From Hybos culiciformis (Eukaryota > Arthropoda > Insecta > Diptera > Hybotidae), in NCBI GenBank assembly GCA_964007475.1, contig CAXFZM010000342.1, positions 106,735-170,734 of the forward strand: a DNA stretch of 64,000 bases, written 5' to 3'. Under the pieces are notes generated by a model, which had not been told where the DNA came from, did no database searches, and worked only from the letters and a program-made list of their open reading frames with translations. The translations under genes and the position numbers were made by a program. Shown piece after piece: positions 43,380 through 53,684 of the stretch. Within the stretch, counting starts at the first letter, position 1. The number at the start of each line of letters is the position of its first letter.

Positions 43380-43532
43380 ACTCCATGAATTCTGACCGCA
43401 TGAATTATGACCGCGGCAAAATGTGCGGACGAAATTCATTTTCAAAATGAATTTTGGCCGCGACTCTATTTAGAAAAAAAATGAATTTTGATCGCGACAA
43501 AATTTGCGGCTGTATTATGCAGAAATAGTTTC
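43380..43532. repeat. Inverted-motif array GAATTTTGACCGCG, copy 1
   Basis: Short words TGAATTATGACCGCGGC, GCGGACGAAATTCATTTTC and AAATGAATTTTGGCCGCG alternate in orientation. The edge words are TGAATTCTGACCGCATG and GTATTATGCAGAA. The same array lies inverted at 47385-47680. Confidence 0.65.
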
Positions 43533-43617
43533 ATCAAAAATATTGCTTAACAAGTATTGAAAATAAAAACAGCTTTTTCATACATTTTGTACGGCCAATT
43601 TTCTTTTTTAAAGAAGC

Positions 43618-43690
43618 TGTCCTTTCGGGTTGACGTCATCACCAAGAGGTACTAACGGCCATGGGGACTCAGGATATATATGTCATTGAA
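43618..43690. repeat. Repeat containing GACGTCATCACCAAGAGG, copy 1
   Basis: CTTTCGGGTTGACGTCATCA, CCAAGAGGTACTAACGGCC and GGGGACTCAGGATATATATG recur at 57615-57692 with few changes. It is not coding. Confidence 0.65.
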
Positions 43691-43749
43691 AAACGTAACT
43701 GAAATGTTTTTGAAAAAACGGTTTTTTGCAATTTTCTTGGTAGAGCCGG

Positions 43750-43920
43750 GATGTCGTTAAAACAGAATTTAGCAACAGAAACCCATACATTTGAACAGAA
43801 TTTATTCTGCGACAGAATTTTACAACAGAATTTAGCGACAGAAAAATTCATTCTGTCCACAGAATTTGAATAACCTCAAACGAGGTTATTTTCTGTTTCT
43901 GTTGCCAGAATGTCAATTGA
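43750..43920. repeat. Inverted-motif array AACAGAATTTA/CAGAA
   Basis: AACAGAATTTAGC, AACAGAATTTATTCTG, GACAGAATTTTAC, CAACAGAATTTAGCGAC and TTCATTCTGTCC alternate, then ATAACCTCAAACGAGGTTAT forms a 20-bp palindrome near 43871-43890. Confidence 0.5.
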
Positions 43921-44257
43921 ATTTAATTTTTTTTTTTTTTTTTGTATTTGTTTATTTACGTTTTTTCTAGTTTTATTTTGTCGGAAAATGGGGAAAACAA
44001 TTAAATAATAATAAAAAAATATGTGAGTCTCGGGACACACGGAAGAAGTGAAACTTCATGGCAAGTAGTATTTTCTGGGAAGGCTAAATAAATATTTAAA
44101 ATGGCCAAGTGCATATAAGATTGACGCCGATCGATTTTTTCGACGGCGACTAGTTGATTTTTGCCCTTCGAATGCTGCTGTCAGTCGACTTAAAATTACT
44201 TGTTTGCGGAATTCGGCGGCTTAGAAAAAATTAAAACCCAGCGACTGCTTATACCTT

Positions 44258-44662
44258 GTTCGCATTCTAATTTAAATTCCACTTAAATTCCGGAAAACAA
44301 ATTACCGTTCGCATTACAAAATTTGATGAGAAGTGGAATTTAATAATGTATACAAAAATTTAGAAATTTGTTGTTGAAAATTTTGACTTTTTATCTCACT
44401 TTTTATCAATTTTATTTTGTTTTTTTTTTTTTTCATTTTGACTCGAATTTTACAAAAAAAAATTGTTGCCAACTATAACAAAATTTCAAAAAGTGAGTGA
44501 AAGTAACTATAAATATAGAATTTTAACTCTGACAAACTAGAATATGAAAGTGGAATATACATATTCCGGAATATATTTTTATATGAAAAATCCAGTAAAT
44601 TTTCCTGAAATATTCCGGAAAACAGCATATTCCACAAATATTCTCCTAATGCGAACACCATA
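44258..44662. mobile_element. Possible MITE with TGTTCGCATT ends
   Basis: TTGTTCGCATTCTAATTT on the left and, inverted, GTGTTCGCATTAGGAGAA on the right, with ATTCCGGAAAACA in both arms. A central stretch has no coding potential. Target duplication is not clear. Confidence 0.4.
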
Positions 44663-45334
44663 TTAGAGATAAAAGCATTTAAAAATTCTAAAATACTTTT
44701 TAAACTCAAAAAGTTTACTGGCATAAAATTATTTCAAAATGGCTAGATTTATGGCAACACTGATTGCAGATGATTTCTACTATATTTTAAGCTGTAAACA
44801 CAATTCCGGTTATTAGCGACAATAATGTATGACAAAACAGCAGCGTGGCTTAAATCATGTTTTCTTTTTGTTGCCCGAAAAGTTTAACCTAAAATAACTT
44901 TTGCAAATATGCCTGAAAAATTTCATGTTTATTAGTACTTCTTCTGAAAAGGAATTGTAAAAAAATATTCCTCCTGCATTTTATTAGTGTAATTTAATGT
45001 CAAAAATAAATTACACCAACAAACTACAAATTACACTAAGAAAAATTAATATCATAAATAAATTATCTACAAAATAGGTGCATTGGAACATTTTTATTCA
45101 GAATACATATTTGTATTCCAAAAAGTTTTTGAAAATTAGCACTAATAATTAATAAATGAAATATTTGTTATTCAATAATTTAAAATAAATTATATTTCCC
45201 TTTCAATCGAAAAAAAAAAATTGTATTTTCGACTTTAATTCTGAGCTAATATAGAGTAGGTTATTGCGCTGATAAGCTTCATTAAGTTGCTAGCGGCTGT
45301 CGGTTTTATCATCAGCTGACACATAAATTTTTTC

Positions 45335-45532
45335 TTTTTTCTTTTTTTTTTTGCCTTTTTTTTTGACAATAATCGTTTGAATTTTGACAATAATCGTTAG
45401 AATTTTGTTTTATTTTTGACAATAATCGTTTGAATTTTGTTTTATTTTTTGACAATAATTGTTCGGTTTTTGACACTTACATTTTTTTCACTCTCAATCA
45501 CAATGCCTCTAAAGAAGTTTCACTTCAAAAAA
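45335..45532. repeat. Direct repeat with GACAATAATCGTTCGAATTT units, copy 1
   Basis: Four units of about 22-40 bp containing GACAATAATCGTT precede TTTTTGACACTTACATTTTT and AATGCCTCTAAAGAAGTTTC. The same segment occurs in direct orientation at 46098-46312, 0.77 kb away. A pair of direct repeats of about 200 bp could be the LTRs of a small non-coding element, but TG...CA ends are not evident. Confidence 0.6.
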
Positions 45533-46097
45533 AAAATAAAAAGTTGCTTCTAGTGTAGCTGAATTTTAAGGGCTAGTGTAACCGCCAAATAAATTATAAT
45601 TTATGTTCAAATTTTGTTTCCCCACAGATGTCGCTTTCATCACAACATTTTTTTCTACAAAAATATTAACAGCGTTATGGCAAGGTAAGTCACCTGAAGG
45701 CCAATAAAAAAATAAAGAAAAATAAGAAAAGTAAAAATAGAACAAAATATAATAATAATTGTTTATTTAAAAAATTATTAAAAAAAAAAAGAATTTAATA
45801 TTCAAATAAATATATATTTAAAAAAAAAAATTATTATGTTAATAAATATTTAAAATAAGAAAAAAAAAATATTAAGTGAATTTTGTTTATTTTAATTTTC
45901 CGTAAGTTTAAAAAAAAAATTGTTCCATCCATTGTCCACCGCCACCAAGTCCAATAAAAAAAATATTATTCCAACAATTAATTATTAATATGAATTCATT
46001 TTTATTTTAATTTTTCATTCATCATTATTAAAATTTCCCGCAGGAAATTCATATTGTTTTTTTGTTCTTTCGTCTTTATTTCACAAAATTTTTTATT

Positions 46098-46312
46098 ATT
46101 GTTTTTTTTTTTTTGCCTTTTTTTTTGACAATAATCGTTCGGATTTTGACAATAATCGTTCGGATTTTGCCTTTTTTTTTGACAATAGTCGTTCGAATTT
46201 TGACAATAAGCGTTTGAATTTTGTTTTATTTTTTGACAATAATCGTTCGGTTTTTGACACTTACATTTTTTTCACTCTCAATCACAATGCCTCTAAAGAA
46301 GTTTCACTTCAA
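46098..46312. repeat. Direct repeat with GACAATAATCGTTCGAATTT units, copy 2
   Basis: Same organisation as 45335-45532 with five GACAATAATCGTT-type units and the same end AATGCCTCTAAAGAAGTTTC. Confidence 0.6.
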
Positions 46313-46560
46313 GCATTTCCACTTTTCATCTTATATTTTTGAAACGGTAAATGGAATCAACCAAATTCTTGGATTTTTCTAGAGGTGACAGTTGTACGAA
46401 ACTTTTAAAAAAAAGTTGTTTGAACAACATCCTTTTGGAAAAGGCCTAAAATCCACAGGCGGTTCTAACGGGATTCGCACATGGCGCTCGCGATAGAAAA
46501 TTGTAGCTTCTATTCTATTCACAATGCCATGAAAACGTGAATTTTACAAAATGTTTCCTA

Positions 46561-46940
46561 TACTGCAGTCATAGTGGAAAACACAGTATCTACTAAAATC
46601 TGAAAAATTTAAGTATTGATAGCGTTTGATAGTAAAAATCACAAACTTTTGAATACAAAAAATTTTCTAAATTATTTTTGAAAATCGATCCAAAATTTCA
46701 AAAAAGTTTTTTGATTGTAAAATGCTTTATATATTTTGTTAAAATTATAAAATTTGGCGGCATGTATTTTTAATAATGAAAAAATGTAGCATAACTATAC
46801 GGAAATACCGTACTATAAAATATACTGAATGAAGAATATTAAAAAAAAGAATTATACAGTACGACTAATAAACTTTGAACCTACTATTCTCATATTCAGT
46901 TTTTATGTAGATACTGTTTTTTTCCCCTATGACTGCAGTA
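46561..46940. mobile_element. 380-bp MITE with TA target duplication (mariner-like)
   Basis: The ends TACTGCAGTCATAGTGGAAA and, inverted, TACTGCAGTCATAGGGGAAA are followed by ACAGTATCTAC on both sides, giving arms of at least 33 bp. TA lies directly outside each end (46559-46560 and 46941-46942). No transposase. The TA target points to the Tc1/mariner superfamily. Confidence 0.78.
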
Positions 46941-47384
46941 TACGCGTTCGGCGTTCATCAAAATATAAAGCGAAAATCTTATAGTCTCAAATCATGTTAC
47001 CAATTTTGGTGTAATATACCAATTGATAAATGTAGAGGTCAATCCTACGACAATGCTGCAAATATCGCCATTCTTTAAATTTTGTAATTTAATTATTTTT
47101 TGATAATTTAGTTTATAGAAATAATATTTAAATGAAATTGATTTTGTTTGAGATTTTTCATTAAATTTTAATTAATATTGTTTTATTTTATTTTAATTTA
47201 GAGGCCCAATTTTTTTTCAGCGCCAGGGGCCCCGACACCGTTAAAACCGCCTCTGCTAAAATCGCCCCGAACCCCCTAGGACACATTTTCTTATTTTTTT
47301 TTTTCTTGAAGGGCTTCGCGCGAACGAATGGGACGCGGTATGAAGTCATTTAAAATGAATAGTATCTTCTCCATAACTTTTCTG

Positions 47385-47680
47385 CATAATACTCACGTTC
47401 CCGGCAGCAACTCAATTTAAAAAAAATGAATTTTGACCGCGGCAAAATATGCGGACAAAATTCATTTTCAAAATGAATTTTGGCCACGACTCAATTTATA
47501 AAAAAAATGAATTGTGACCGTGGGAAAATGTGCGGGCAAAATTCATTTTACAAAATGAATTTTGACCGCGCCTCAATTTATAAAAAAATTGAAATTTGAC
47601 CGCGCGGTCAACAGACATTTTGTTGCGCGGAAAAATGAATTTCGCTCATGATTCATGCGGTCATAATTCAGTGCTACCTT
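47385..47680. repeat. Inverted-motif array GAATTTTGACCGCG, copy 2 (inverted)
   Basis: At least five units such as AAATGAATTTTGACCGCGG, GCGGACAAAATTCATTTTC and AATGAATTTTGGCCACG alternate. The outer words TTCTGCATAATAC (left) and TGCGGTCATAATTCAGT (right) are those of 43380-43532 in reversed order, so the two arrays form an inverted pair about 4 kb apart. Confidence 0.65.
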
Positions 47681-47789
47681 TTTATCAGCTAATGTTAATG
47701 AATGATAATCCAAGAGGATTCCAAGAGGACTCATAAAAAAAGCGGAAAATAATTTGCTAAATCCAAAACAACCCGTAAAAAGAAAAATA

Positions 47790-48080
47790 AATATATGGCT
47801 ATTTCCAATATTTTAAAGAGGCAAATCCTTTAATTCTAATATTAAAATGTTCGGCGTTTTTGGTTAAATTTAGTTAATATATAAGTTTAGTGTTGTTAAT
47901 TTAGAAAACTTTTTGATTTTATTAAAAAATATAAGATATATTAAAAATTGTTTTAATACAATATATTTAACTTATTTTCTTAATTCGAATAAAATTTATC
48001 TTAAAATGATAATTCTTAATTATGGTAAATCTTGAATAACATAATGAGTAACTTTTACGCGGCTGCTAACCAGAAGCCAA
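47790..48080. repeat. Mutator-type terminal repeat, single arm
   Basis: TTAAAGAGGCAAATCC, TTCGGCGTTTTTGG, TTTAGTGTTGTTAATTTAG, AATAACATAATGAGTAACTT and TACGCGGCTGCTAACCAG match the arms of the palindrome at 42415-42965. It directly precedes the transposase remnant, the place expected of a long terminal repeat. Confidence 0.65.
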
Positions 48081-48084
48081 TGAA

Positions 48085-48860
48085 GATGTACAAAAAGGAA
48101 GTCCTTAAGATGTCTTACGTTATTGAAGGAAAAATATGACGTCGTTATAGAAGTGAGAAATGAAGATAACCATGCTCCGGATTTGACCAAATCCAAGAAA
48201 AGATTGGCAGCAAATAAAATGAAAGAAGCAGCTTCTAGCTCAATAAGAGGGAGCACCAGTAAAATTTACTAGAGCATTCTTTCCAAAGAAGGAAAAAGCA
48301 AGAACAGGAACGTTGTTTGACTCTTATAAGGAGAAATTATAGAATAGTTATAACACAAAAGGAGCCGCAAGACATTACATTTAAAATACCCGAAGAAGTG
48401 AAAAAGCCGAAAAAAGAGGACAAGTCTTAAGCCCAGATATAATATGCGATTTTGACTATACAGCAATGAAAGGCATATGGAACATGGACGCTACCTTCAT
48501 CTACCTTCATCTAGCAAAAAATATATATGGCAAAGTTAAAAAAGAAGGACTCCGAATTGTATATATTATATTTATTATACATTATATATTATAGTATATA
48601 TACATACACATATTATATTATATATGTTTTGCCAGTGCGCTCATCATTTCAAAATTTGGGTCTTTTTTAAATTATTTCATCTAGCAAAAATTTTTTTTGG
48701 CAAAGCTAGAAAAGAAGGACTCCAAATTACGTTTATTAACGATATGGAATTTCAGAAAGCAATCCGAATGCTGGTGGCCCTTTCATTTTTGAAATCTGAT
48801 GACATTTCCGATTTGTTCATGAAAATTTGAGAATGCTATCCGGGAAAGAGTTTAAGAAAT
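48085..48860 (+). pseudogene. Mutator-like transposase remnant
   Basis: Translation in shifting plus-strand frames gives VVIEVRNEDNHAPDLTKSKK with KEAASSSIRGSTSKIY, like the finger and linker region N-terminal of insect Mutator-like transposases; then CDFDYTAMKGI with HLAKNIYGKVKKEGL, like the catalytic 'DFE.A' and 'FHL.Q...RK' blocks; then FQKAIRMLVALSFLKSDDIS. Several stops and shifts separate them. A piece around HLAKN...KKEGL is duplicated (about 48505-48550 and 48675-48720). Assignment is from remembered family patterns, so moderately sure. Confidence 0.65.
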
Positions 48861-48939
48861 ATATATATGTATTTTGAAAATACACATATAAAACAATCGA
48901 TCTTTTCCCTCCAACGACATGGACAAACTATTAAAGCGA

Positions 48940-49990
48940 CATGGACAAACCTTTAAAAAAAATTTGTAATTCTGCATTTTCAATGATTTACCTACATTTT
49001 TAGATTAATTCATCTCGTAAAATATTATAAAGACTACTAACTTTATGGTTTTATGTATGTTACAGTGAATGTACGAATTCCGGGGAATGTGAGTTTAAAA
49101 ACCAGTAATTTGAATATTACATTACATTTACCGGCCCGATTGGCCCCATTTTTGTGTAGGGCGTAGAGGGTTTATCCGTTATCCAAAATAGGGTGGTGGC
49201 GGACGGGCGAACTGGTGGTCGGTCAGTGGAATTTGAGGCGCGCGCCGTAAAATCCACTGGCCGACCACCAGTTCGCCCGCCCGCCACCTCGCCCGCCCGC
49301 CACCCCGCACCGCCCTATTCGGATAAGGGGAAAACCCCCTACGCCCTACACAAAAATGGGGCCGATCGGGCCGGTAAATGTACTGTAATATTAACATTTA
49401 CCAAAAGTAAACTCACATTCCCCGGAATTCGTACATTCACCGTAACATATACACACATTTACATATTTTTTTTACTATAAATTTCTTCTATCTTCTTTTA
49501 TATATATAAAACTTAAAGTATGTTTGCTGTCTGCTTATATGTTACCGCTCAATCGATCAAACTTACACCATGTCTTTACCTCGGGTCGTGGGTTATTACA
49601 GGCTATTTTAAAACCTGATTGGCGTCCGATTTCATTCAAGTTTTGTACATAAAAAGAGGAAATGATCAAAAACACAAATCTGGTTTGGTTTGGAAACCTG
49701 TTCATTCTATGAATAAGTAAAAATGATGAAACTTAATTCCCCGTAGATAGTTTTCTCCAAATTTATAAAATAACTGGCTTTTAAAATTCTCTATAAACCT
49801 GATAACAAAAATTCCACTTGCAAAAGTAAAACAGTCAGAGTCGTAGCTAGTATATTTATAAATCACAGTGAATAAATACACTGCGAATTGCGTGTTCTGG
49901 GGTTTATTTCCAACATTCTAGGATTTTTCTGCAATATTCTAACGAAAACTTACTAAATTTTTTCAAAAAAAAAAAAAAAATTTTCATAAA
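48940..49990 (+). repeat. Right arm: CTAG-ended repeat, inverted counterpart of 41698-42375
   Basis: AATTCTGCATTTTCAATGA, AACTTTATGGTTTTATGTA, then (after the MITE) ATATATATAAAACTTAAAGT, GCTCAATCGATCAAACTTAC, and GTCGTAGCTAG before T at about 49853, then AATGTCGG into the minisatellite. Order and content mirror the left arm. Confidence 0.7.
49059..49447. mobile_element. 389-bp GC-rich palindromic MITE with TA duplication
   Basis: The ends TGTTACAGTGAATGTACG and, inverted, TGTTACGGTGAATGTACG begin arms of about 170 bp (AATTCCGGGGAATGTGAGTT, CATTTACCGGCCCGAT, TTTTTGTGTAGGGCGTAG). The centre is very GC-rich (GCCCGCCCGCCACC). TA is duplicated at 49057-49058 and 49448-49449; the left arm of the foldback, which lacks it, shows the empty site. 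No coding capacity. Confidence 0.85.
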
Positions 49991-50004
49991 AAAGTAAGTT
50001 TTGG

Positions 50005-50548
50005 TCAAATGTCGGATTGTCAAATGTCAGATTGTCAAATGTCAGATTGTCAAATGTCCGTTGTCAAATGTCCGTTGGCAAATGTCCGATTGGCAAATTT
50101 AAGATTGGCAAATGTCCGTTGGCAAATGGAGAATTGGCAAATGTCCGTTGGATAATGTCGGATTGTCAAATGTCCGTTTGGACAAATGTCCGTTGGCAAA
50201 TGTCGGATTGTCAAATGTCCGATTTTCATGGGCAAATATCCTGTGGCAAATGTCCGTTGGCAAATGTCAGATTGTCAAATGTCATATTGTCAAATGTAAG
50301 ATTGTCAAATGTCACATTGTCAAATGTCAGATTGTCAAGTGTCAGATTGTCAAATGGCAGATTGTCAAATGTCAGATTGTCAAATGTCATATTGTCAAAT
50401 GTCGTATTGTCAAATGTCAGATTGTCAAATGTCAGATTGTCAAATGTCAGATTGTCAAATGTCATATTGTCAAATGTCAGATTGTCAAATGTCAGATTGT
50501 CAAATGTCAGATTGTCAAATGTCCGTGGGCAAATGTCAGATTGGCAAA
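50005..50548. repeat. 15-bp minisatellite, right arm (inverted copy)
   Basis: TGTCAAATGTCAGAT units (about 35) with variants TGTCATATTG, TGTAAGATTG, TGTCCGTTGG. Read in reverse complement it starts ACATTTGCCAATCTGAC and TTGCCCACGG exactly as the array at 31464 does, then the TTGACAATC units, then the CAACGGACATTTGCC units. Long frames in it are artefacts of the unit length. Confidence 0.93.
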
Positions 50549-50711
50549 TGTCTGCCCCCCGTGTACGCGTTCTAGTCGTTTTTATTTTATTCAAATTGTT
50601 TTTGTCTTTTGTTTAAAATATGAAATAAAATAATAAAAAAATAAATTTAAAATTTTTTAAATCTAAATTCTTTTATTGTGCGAATTTGACCTTTTTTTTT
50701 GTGTTAACTTT

Positions 50712-50731
50712 TTTTTTGTGATAATATAATA

Positions 50732-50808
<77 letters not shown>

Positions 50809-50840
50809 GTAATAATAATAATAAGAATAATAAAAAAAAA
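50712..50840. repeat. (TAA)n microsatellite
   Basis: About 40 copies of the trinucleotide AAT with few interruptions. Confidence 0.95.
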
Positions 50841-51120
50841 TAAAAATAATTAAAATTTTAAAATTAAAAAAGTTCGCACAAAATCGTGTCCGACGAATTT
50901 TATCGAAAAAAAATAAAATTATTAATTAAACCTGACGCGGTTACCAAGTCTTCCTGCATTTCCTATATTTTTTTTTTTCTCGTGCACTTTTCTTCACTCG
51001 CTTGTCGTTGCCGTACTGGAGCTCAATAAGGTCTTTAAAACTGTTGACTGCCGGTTCGTAGTTCGTCAGCTGGTTAGTGGAATCAACTTGTTTCTCCAAA
51101 TTTATACTTTTCGAATAGGG

Positions 51121-52507
51121 ATGAGCAAAAAATTTAGTATACAATTTTGTAACATCCGAGGTTTGGAAGCGAATTTCCAAGCCGTTCAAATCCATTTGGC
51201 CTCTGCTAAGCTAAATGTTCTGGCTTTAAGTGAGACCCAAGTATTGGACAACGGAGACCCCAACCGTTTTTCAGGGGGGATGGAAATAAGGCCGCGACGT
51301 TTTTTTGTTGCGGTCTTATTTCATTTTGAAAAATGAAATAAGGCCGCGAAGATTTTTTCGCGGCCGTTAAAAAATCCTCGCGGTCTTATTTCATTTTGAA
51401 AATGAAATAAGACCGCAGAAAATTCCTCGCGGCCTTATTTCGTTTTGAAAAATGAAATAAGACCGCGACAAAAAAAAACAATTATTCGGAGGGCTAATTT
51501 GACTTTTATAAATGAAATAAGGCCGCGAAAAAATCCTCGCGGCCTTATTTCATTTTTCAAAATGAAATTAGCCCTCCGATTTTTCAAAACGAAATAAGGC
51601 CGCGAGGAATTTTATGCGGTGTTATTTCATTTTTCAAAATGAAATAAGACCGCGAGGATTTTTTCGCGGCCTTATTTCATTTTTCAAAATGAAATAAGAC
51701 CGCAACAAAAAACCTATCGCGGCCTTATTTCCCGCAGCCTTATTTCACTGCGCCGTTTTTCAGTCCCCGGTTACGATCTTCACTCTTTATACGTTATACA
51801 TAGTAGTCGCTGTTTACATAAAGAATGACGTTGCATGTTATCCCATTACAGATTTAAAATCATCAAGTCCCTTATTAAATTTTATTTGGTTCAAATTAAG
51901 AACCAACAAACACGTCATCCATTTTGCTTCCTTTACAGAAGCCCACTACTGACTGGCAGTGATCACATTGTCGAGTTTGACTTGCTGTCGGACCAAATAA
52001 ATCAGATTCTGGTGAAAAACCCAGAGTCTGAAATTATGGTTTTCGGTGATTTTAACGTACACAACGTATCATGGCTTAGTCATTCTAATCGCAACAGTCC
52101 CGAAGAGAGATATTTATAATTTTTCTCTAGTCTTAACAATCTGATTCAAATTATTTCTGAGCCCACCCACATTCCGGATATAAACCATCAGGGTCATCAT
52201 CTCTTGGATCTGTTTCTGACATCGAATCCAGATAATTACCAAGCTTCAATTAGTTCCTCCCTTGGAAACTCCGATTATTGTCTCGTTAGCAAGTCCTTCT
52301 CCCTTGATAGTGGAGCAGGTTTATCTCAAGCTCCTGGAAGACTGGTATGGACCTATTCTCAAGCTGATTGGGATGGGCTCGCCAGTTTTCTTGGACGGAT
52401 GGATCTGTCTCGTTGCTTCTTGGAGAGGGATGTTGACCTTTGCACGGCTGTCGTTACTGAAAGTATTCTGTTAGGGATGAAACTTTTCATACCCCATAAA
52501 AAGGTTT
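51121..52507 (+). pseudogene. Endonuclease of the Jockey-type element, interrupted
   Basis: KFSIQFCNIRGLEANFQ, LNVLALSETQVL (catalytic Glu) lead to the TSD; after the insertion the coding resumes with a stop and FCFLYRSPLLTGSDH, IMVFGDFNVHNVSWL, a stop, then HLLDLFLTSNP and SLGNSDYCLVS (in place of the usual SDH block). It nicks target DNA in intact relatives. Broken by an insertion and at least two stops. Confidence 0.85.
51275..51752. mobile_element. 478-bp inverted-array element with 11-bp TSD
   Basis: CCGTTTTTCAG lies directly on both sides (51264-51274 and 51753-51763), and the endonuclease frame is continuous when the element and one copy are discounted. The interior is made almost entirely of GAAATAAGGCCGCGA words and their reverse complements (TCGCGGCCTTATTTC), about 15 in alternating orientation, with a pair of AGGGCTAATTT/AAATTAGCCCT words near the middle. 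No coding capacity. The 11-bp duplication suggests a Mutator-like mechanism; the family is unknown to me. Confidence 0.88.
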
Positions 52508-52532
52508 AAAATAAAACGAATACTAAAAATGC

Positions 52533-53384
52533 GTGGCTTGTGTTGTTGCTTTGGATATACCTAAGGCTTTTGATCGAGTCTGGCACCTGGCTTTGATTTC
52601 TAAAGTTAAATCAATGGGTCTAGGATCAGTCTTTGTCAATTGGATCAGCAACTTTTTGTCTGGCCGTTCTATTCGTGCTGTTGTGGATGGGTTCCAGTCA
52701 CATATTTTTAATATCAACTCCGGTGTATCCCAAGGGTGTGTTCTCTTTCCGACCCTCTTTTTAATTTTCATAGATGATCTTCTGAAATCAACACTCAACC
52801 CCATCCACAGCTTCGCCGATGACAGTAACTTGGTAGCATGCTACGATTTTATTAACAGGAAATCAGCATCTTCAAATGCTGTTACTACTAAACGCAATTT
52901 GTTGCAAAGTAGCATAAATCACGACCTTTCCAAAATTTCACAATGGGGTCTTCTCAACGCATCCAAAACTCAATGCTGCCTAATTTCTAGAAAGCTGTCA
53001 AATTTTGATCCCCAATTTTCTTTTCAAGGCGAAAGTATTGCCAAATCTGGAAGCCTTGACATTTCAGGTTCGAAAATAACTAGCGACTTAAGCTGGAAAA
53101 TTCATATTTTCGGAACAGCAAAAAACGCAACGAAATGTCTTGGTTCTTTAAAAAGATGTAAACAATACTTTTCCCCCTCTGATCACTTAAACATTTACAA
53201 ATCCTACATACGACCAAAATTAGAATACAATTCACATATATGGGCTGGTGCCCCCAAAACCTATCTTGAATTTCTGGACAAAGTTCAGAGAAGGGCTATT
53301 AGATTGATAAACAATCACCAAACCATCAGCTCATTAACATCACGCGACCACCGTCGAAATGTAGGTTCACTTTCCATTTTTTAA
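52533..53384 (+). pseudogene. Reverse transcriptase of the Jockey-type element, fingers missing
   Basis: The frame starts in the first catalytic block (VVALDIPKAFDRVWH), then SGVSQGCVLFPTLFLIFIDD, the catalytic FADDSNLVACY, and the thumb (YIRPKLEYNSHIWAGAPKTY, LDKVQRRAIRLI). The N-terminal fingers (the NYRP-type blocks) are absent through internal deletion. It ends at a stop after LSIF; the C-terminal piece follows. Confidence 0.88.
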
Positions 53385-53399
53385 AAATACTTTGTTGGA

Positions 53400-53684
53400 A
53401 TGGATACGTGTTCCCTGGAAGTAAAGGCCCTACTTCCTCAACTTCAAGTATTTTCACGCCAAACACGTATCGCTTCAACGTCACACCCATTCTTCGTCAA
53501 AATTCCCAGATGTGATAGAAAAAGCTTCGGAGATTCGTTTTCAATTCGCACCTCGAGAATGTGGAATGCTCTCCCATCAAAACTGTTCCCGACAGCTGGC
53601 GGACGCTTGAATTACGACTTGCGCCGCTTTAAGAAGAGTGTAAATGATTATCTACTAACTGTCCCACTTTTTAATCCCGTCTAA
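53400..53684 (+). pseudogene. C-terminal region of the Jockey-type pol
   Basis: RQTRIASTSHPFFVKIPRCD, SFSIRTSRMWNALPSKLFP and FKKSVNDYLLT form the typical end of Jockey-type pol. One shift separates it from the preceding frame. A polyadenylated 3' end follows within 75 bp. Confidence 0.8.

Larger units (their letters stand above)
31432..50560. mobile_element. Giant foldback-like (Mutator-type?) element bracketed by a 9-bp direct repeat
   Basis: GTGTACGCG occurs at 31423-31431 and at 50561-50569 in the same orientation. Just inside lie inverted arms: 31464-31793 continuing at 41524-42375 on the left, and 48940-50548 on the right, each about 1.2 kb once later insertions are discounted. Both arms run from the outside through ACATTTGCCAATCTGAC and a 15-bp minisatellite into the same CTAGT-ended repeat. 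A decayed Mutator-like transposase and a smaller palindrome lie inside. A 9-bp duplication is the usual length for Mutator-like elements. The outermost 20-30 bp of the two ends do not match, so the termini are worn or the boundaries slightly off. Confidence 0.65.

Noticed and set aside
49179..49480. Overlapping GC-rich frames on both strands
   Set aside because: They lie in the palindromic MITE at 49059-49447, whose GC-rich centre lacks stops by composition.
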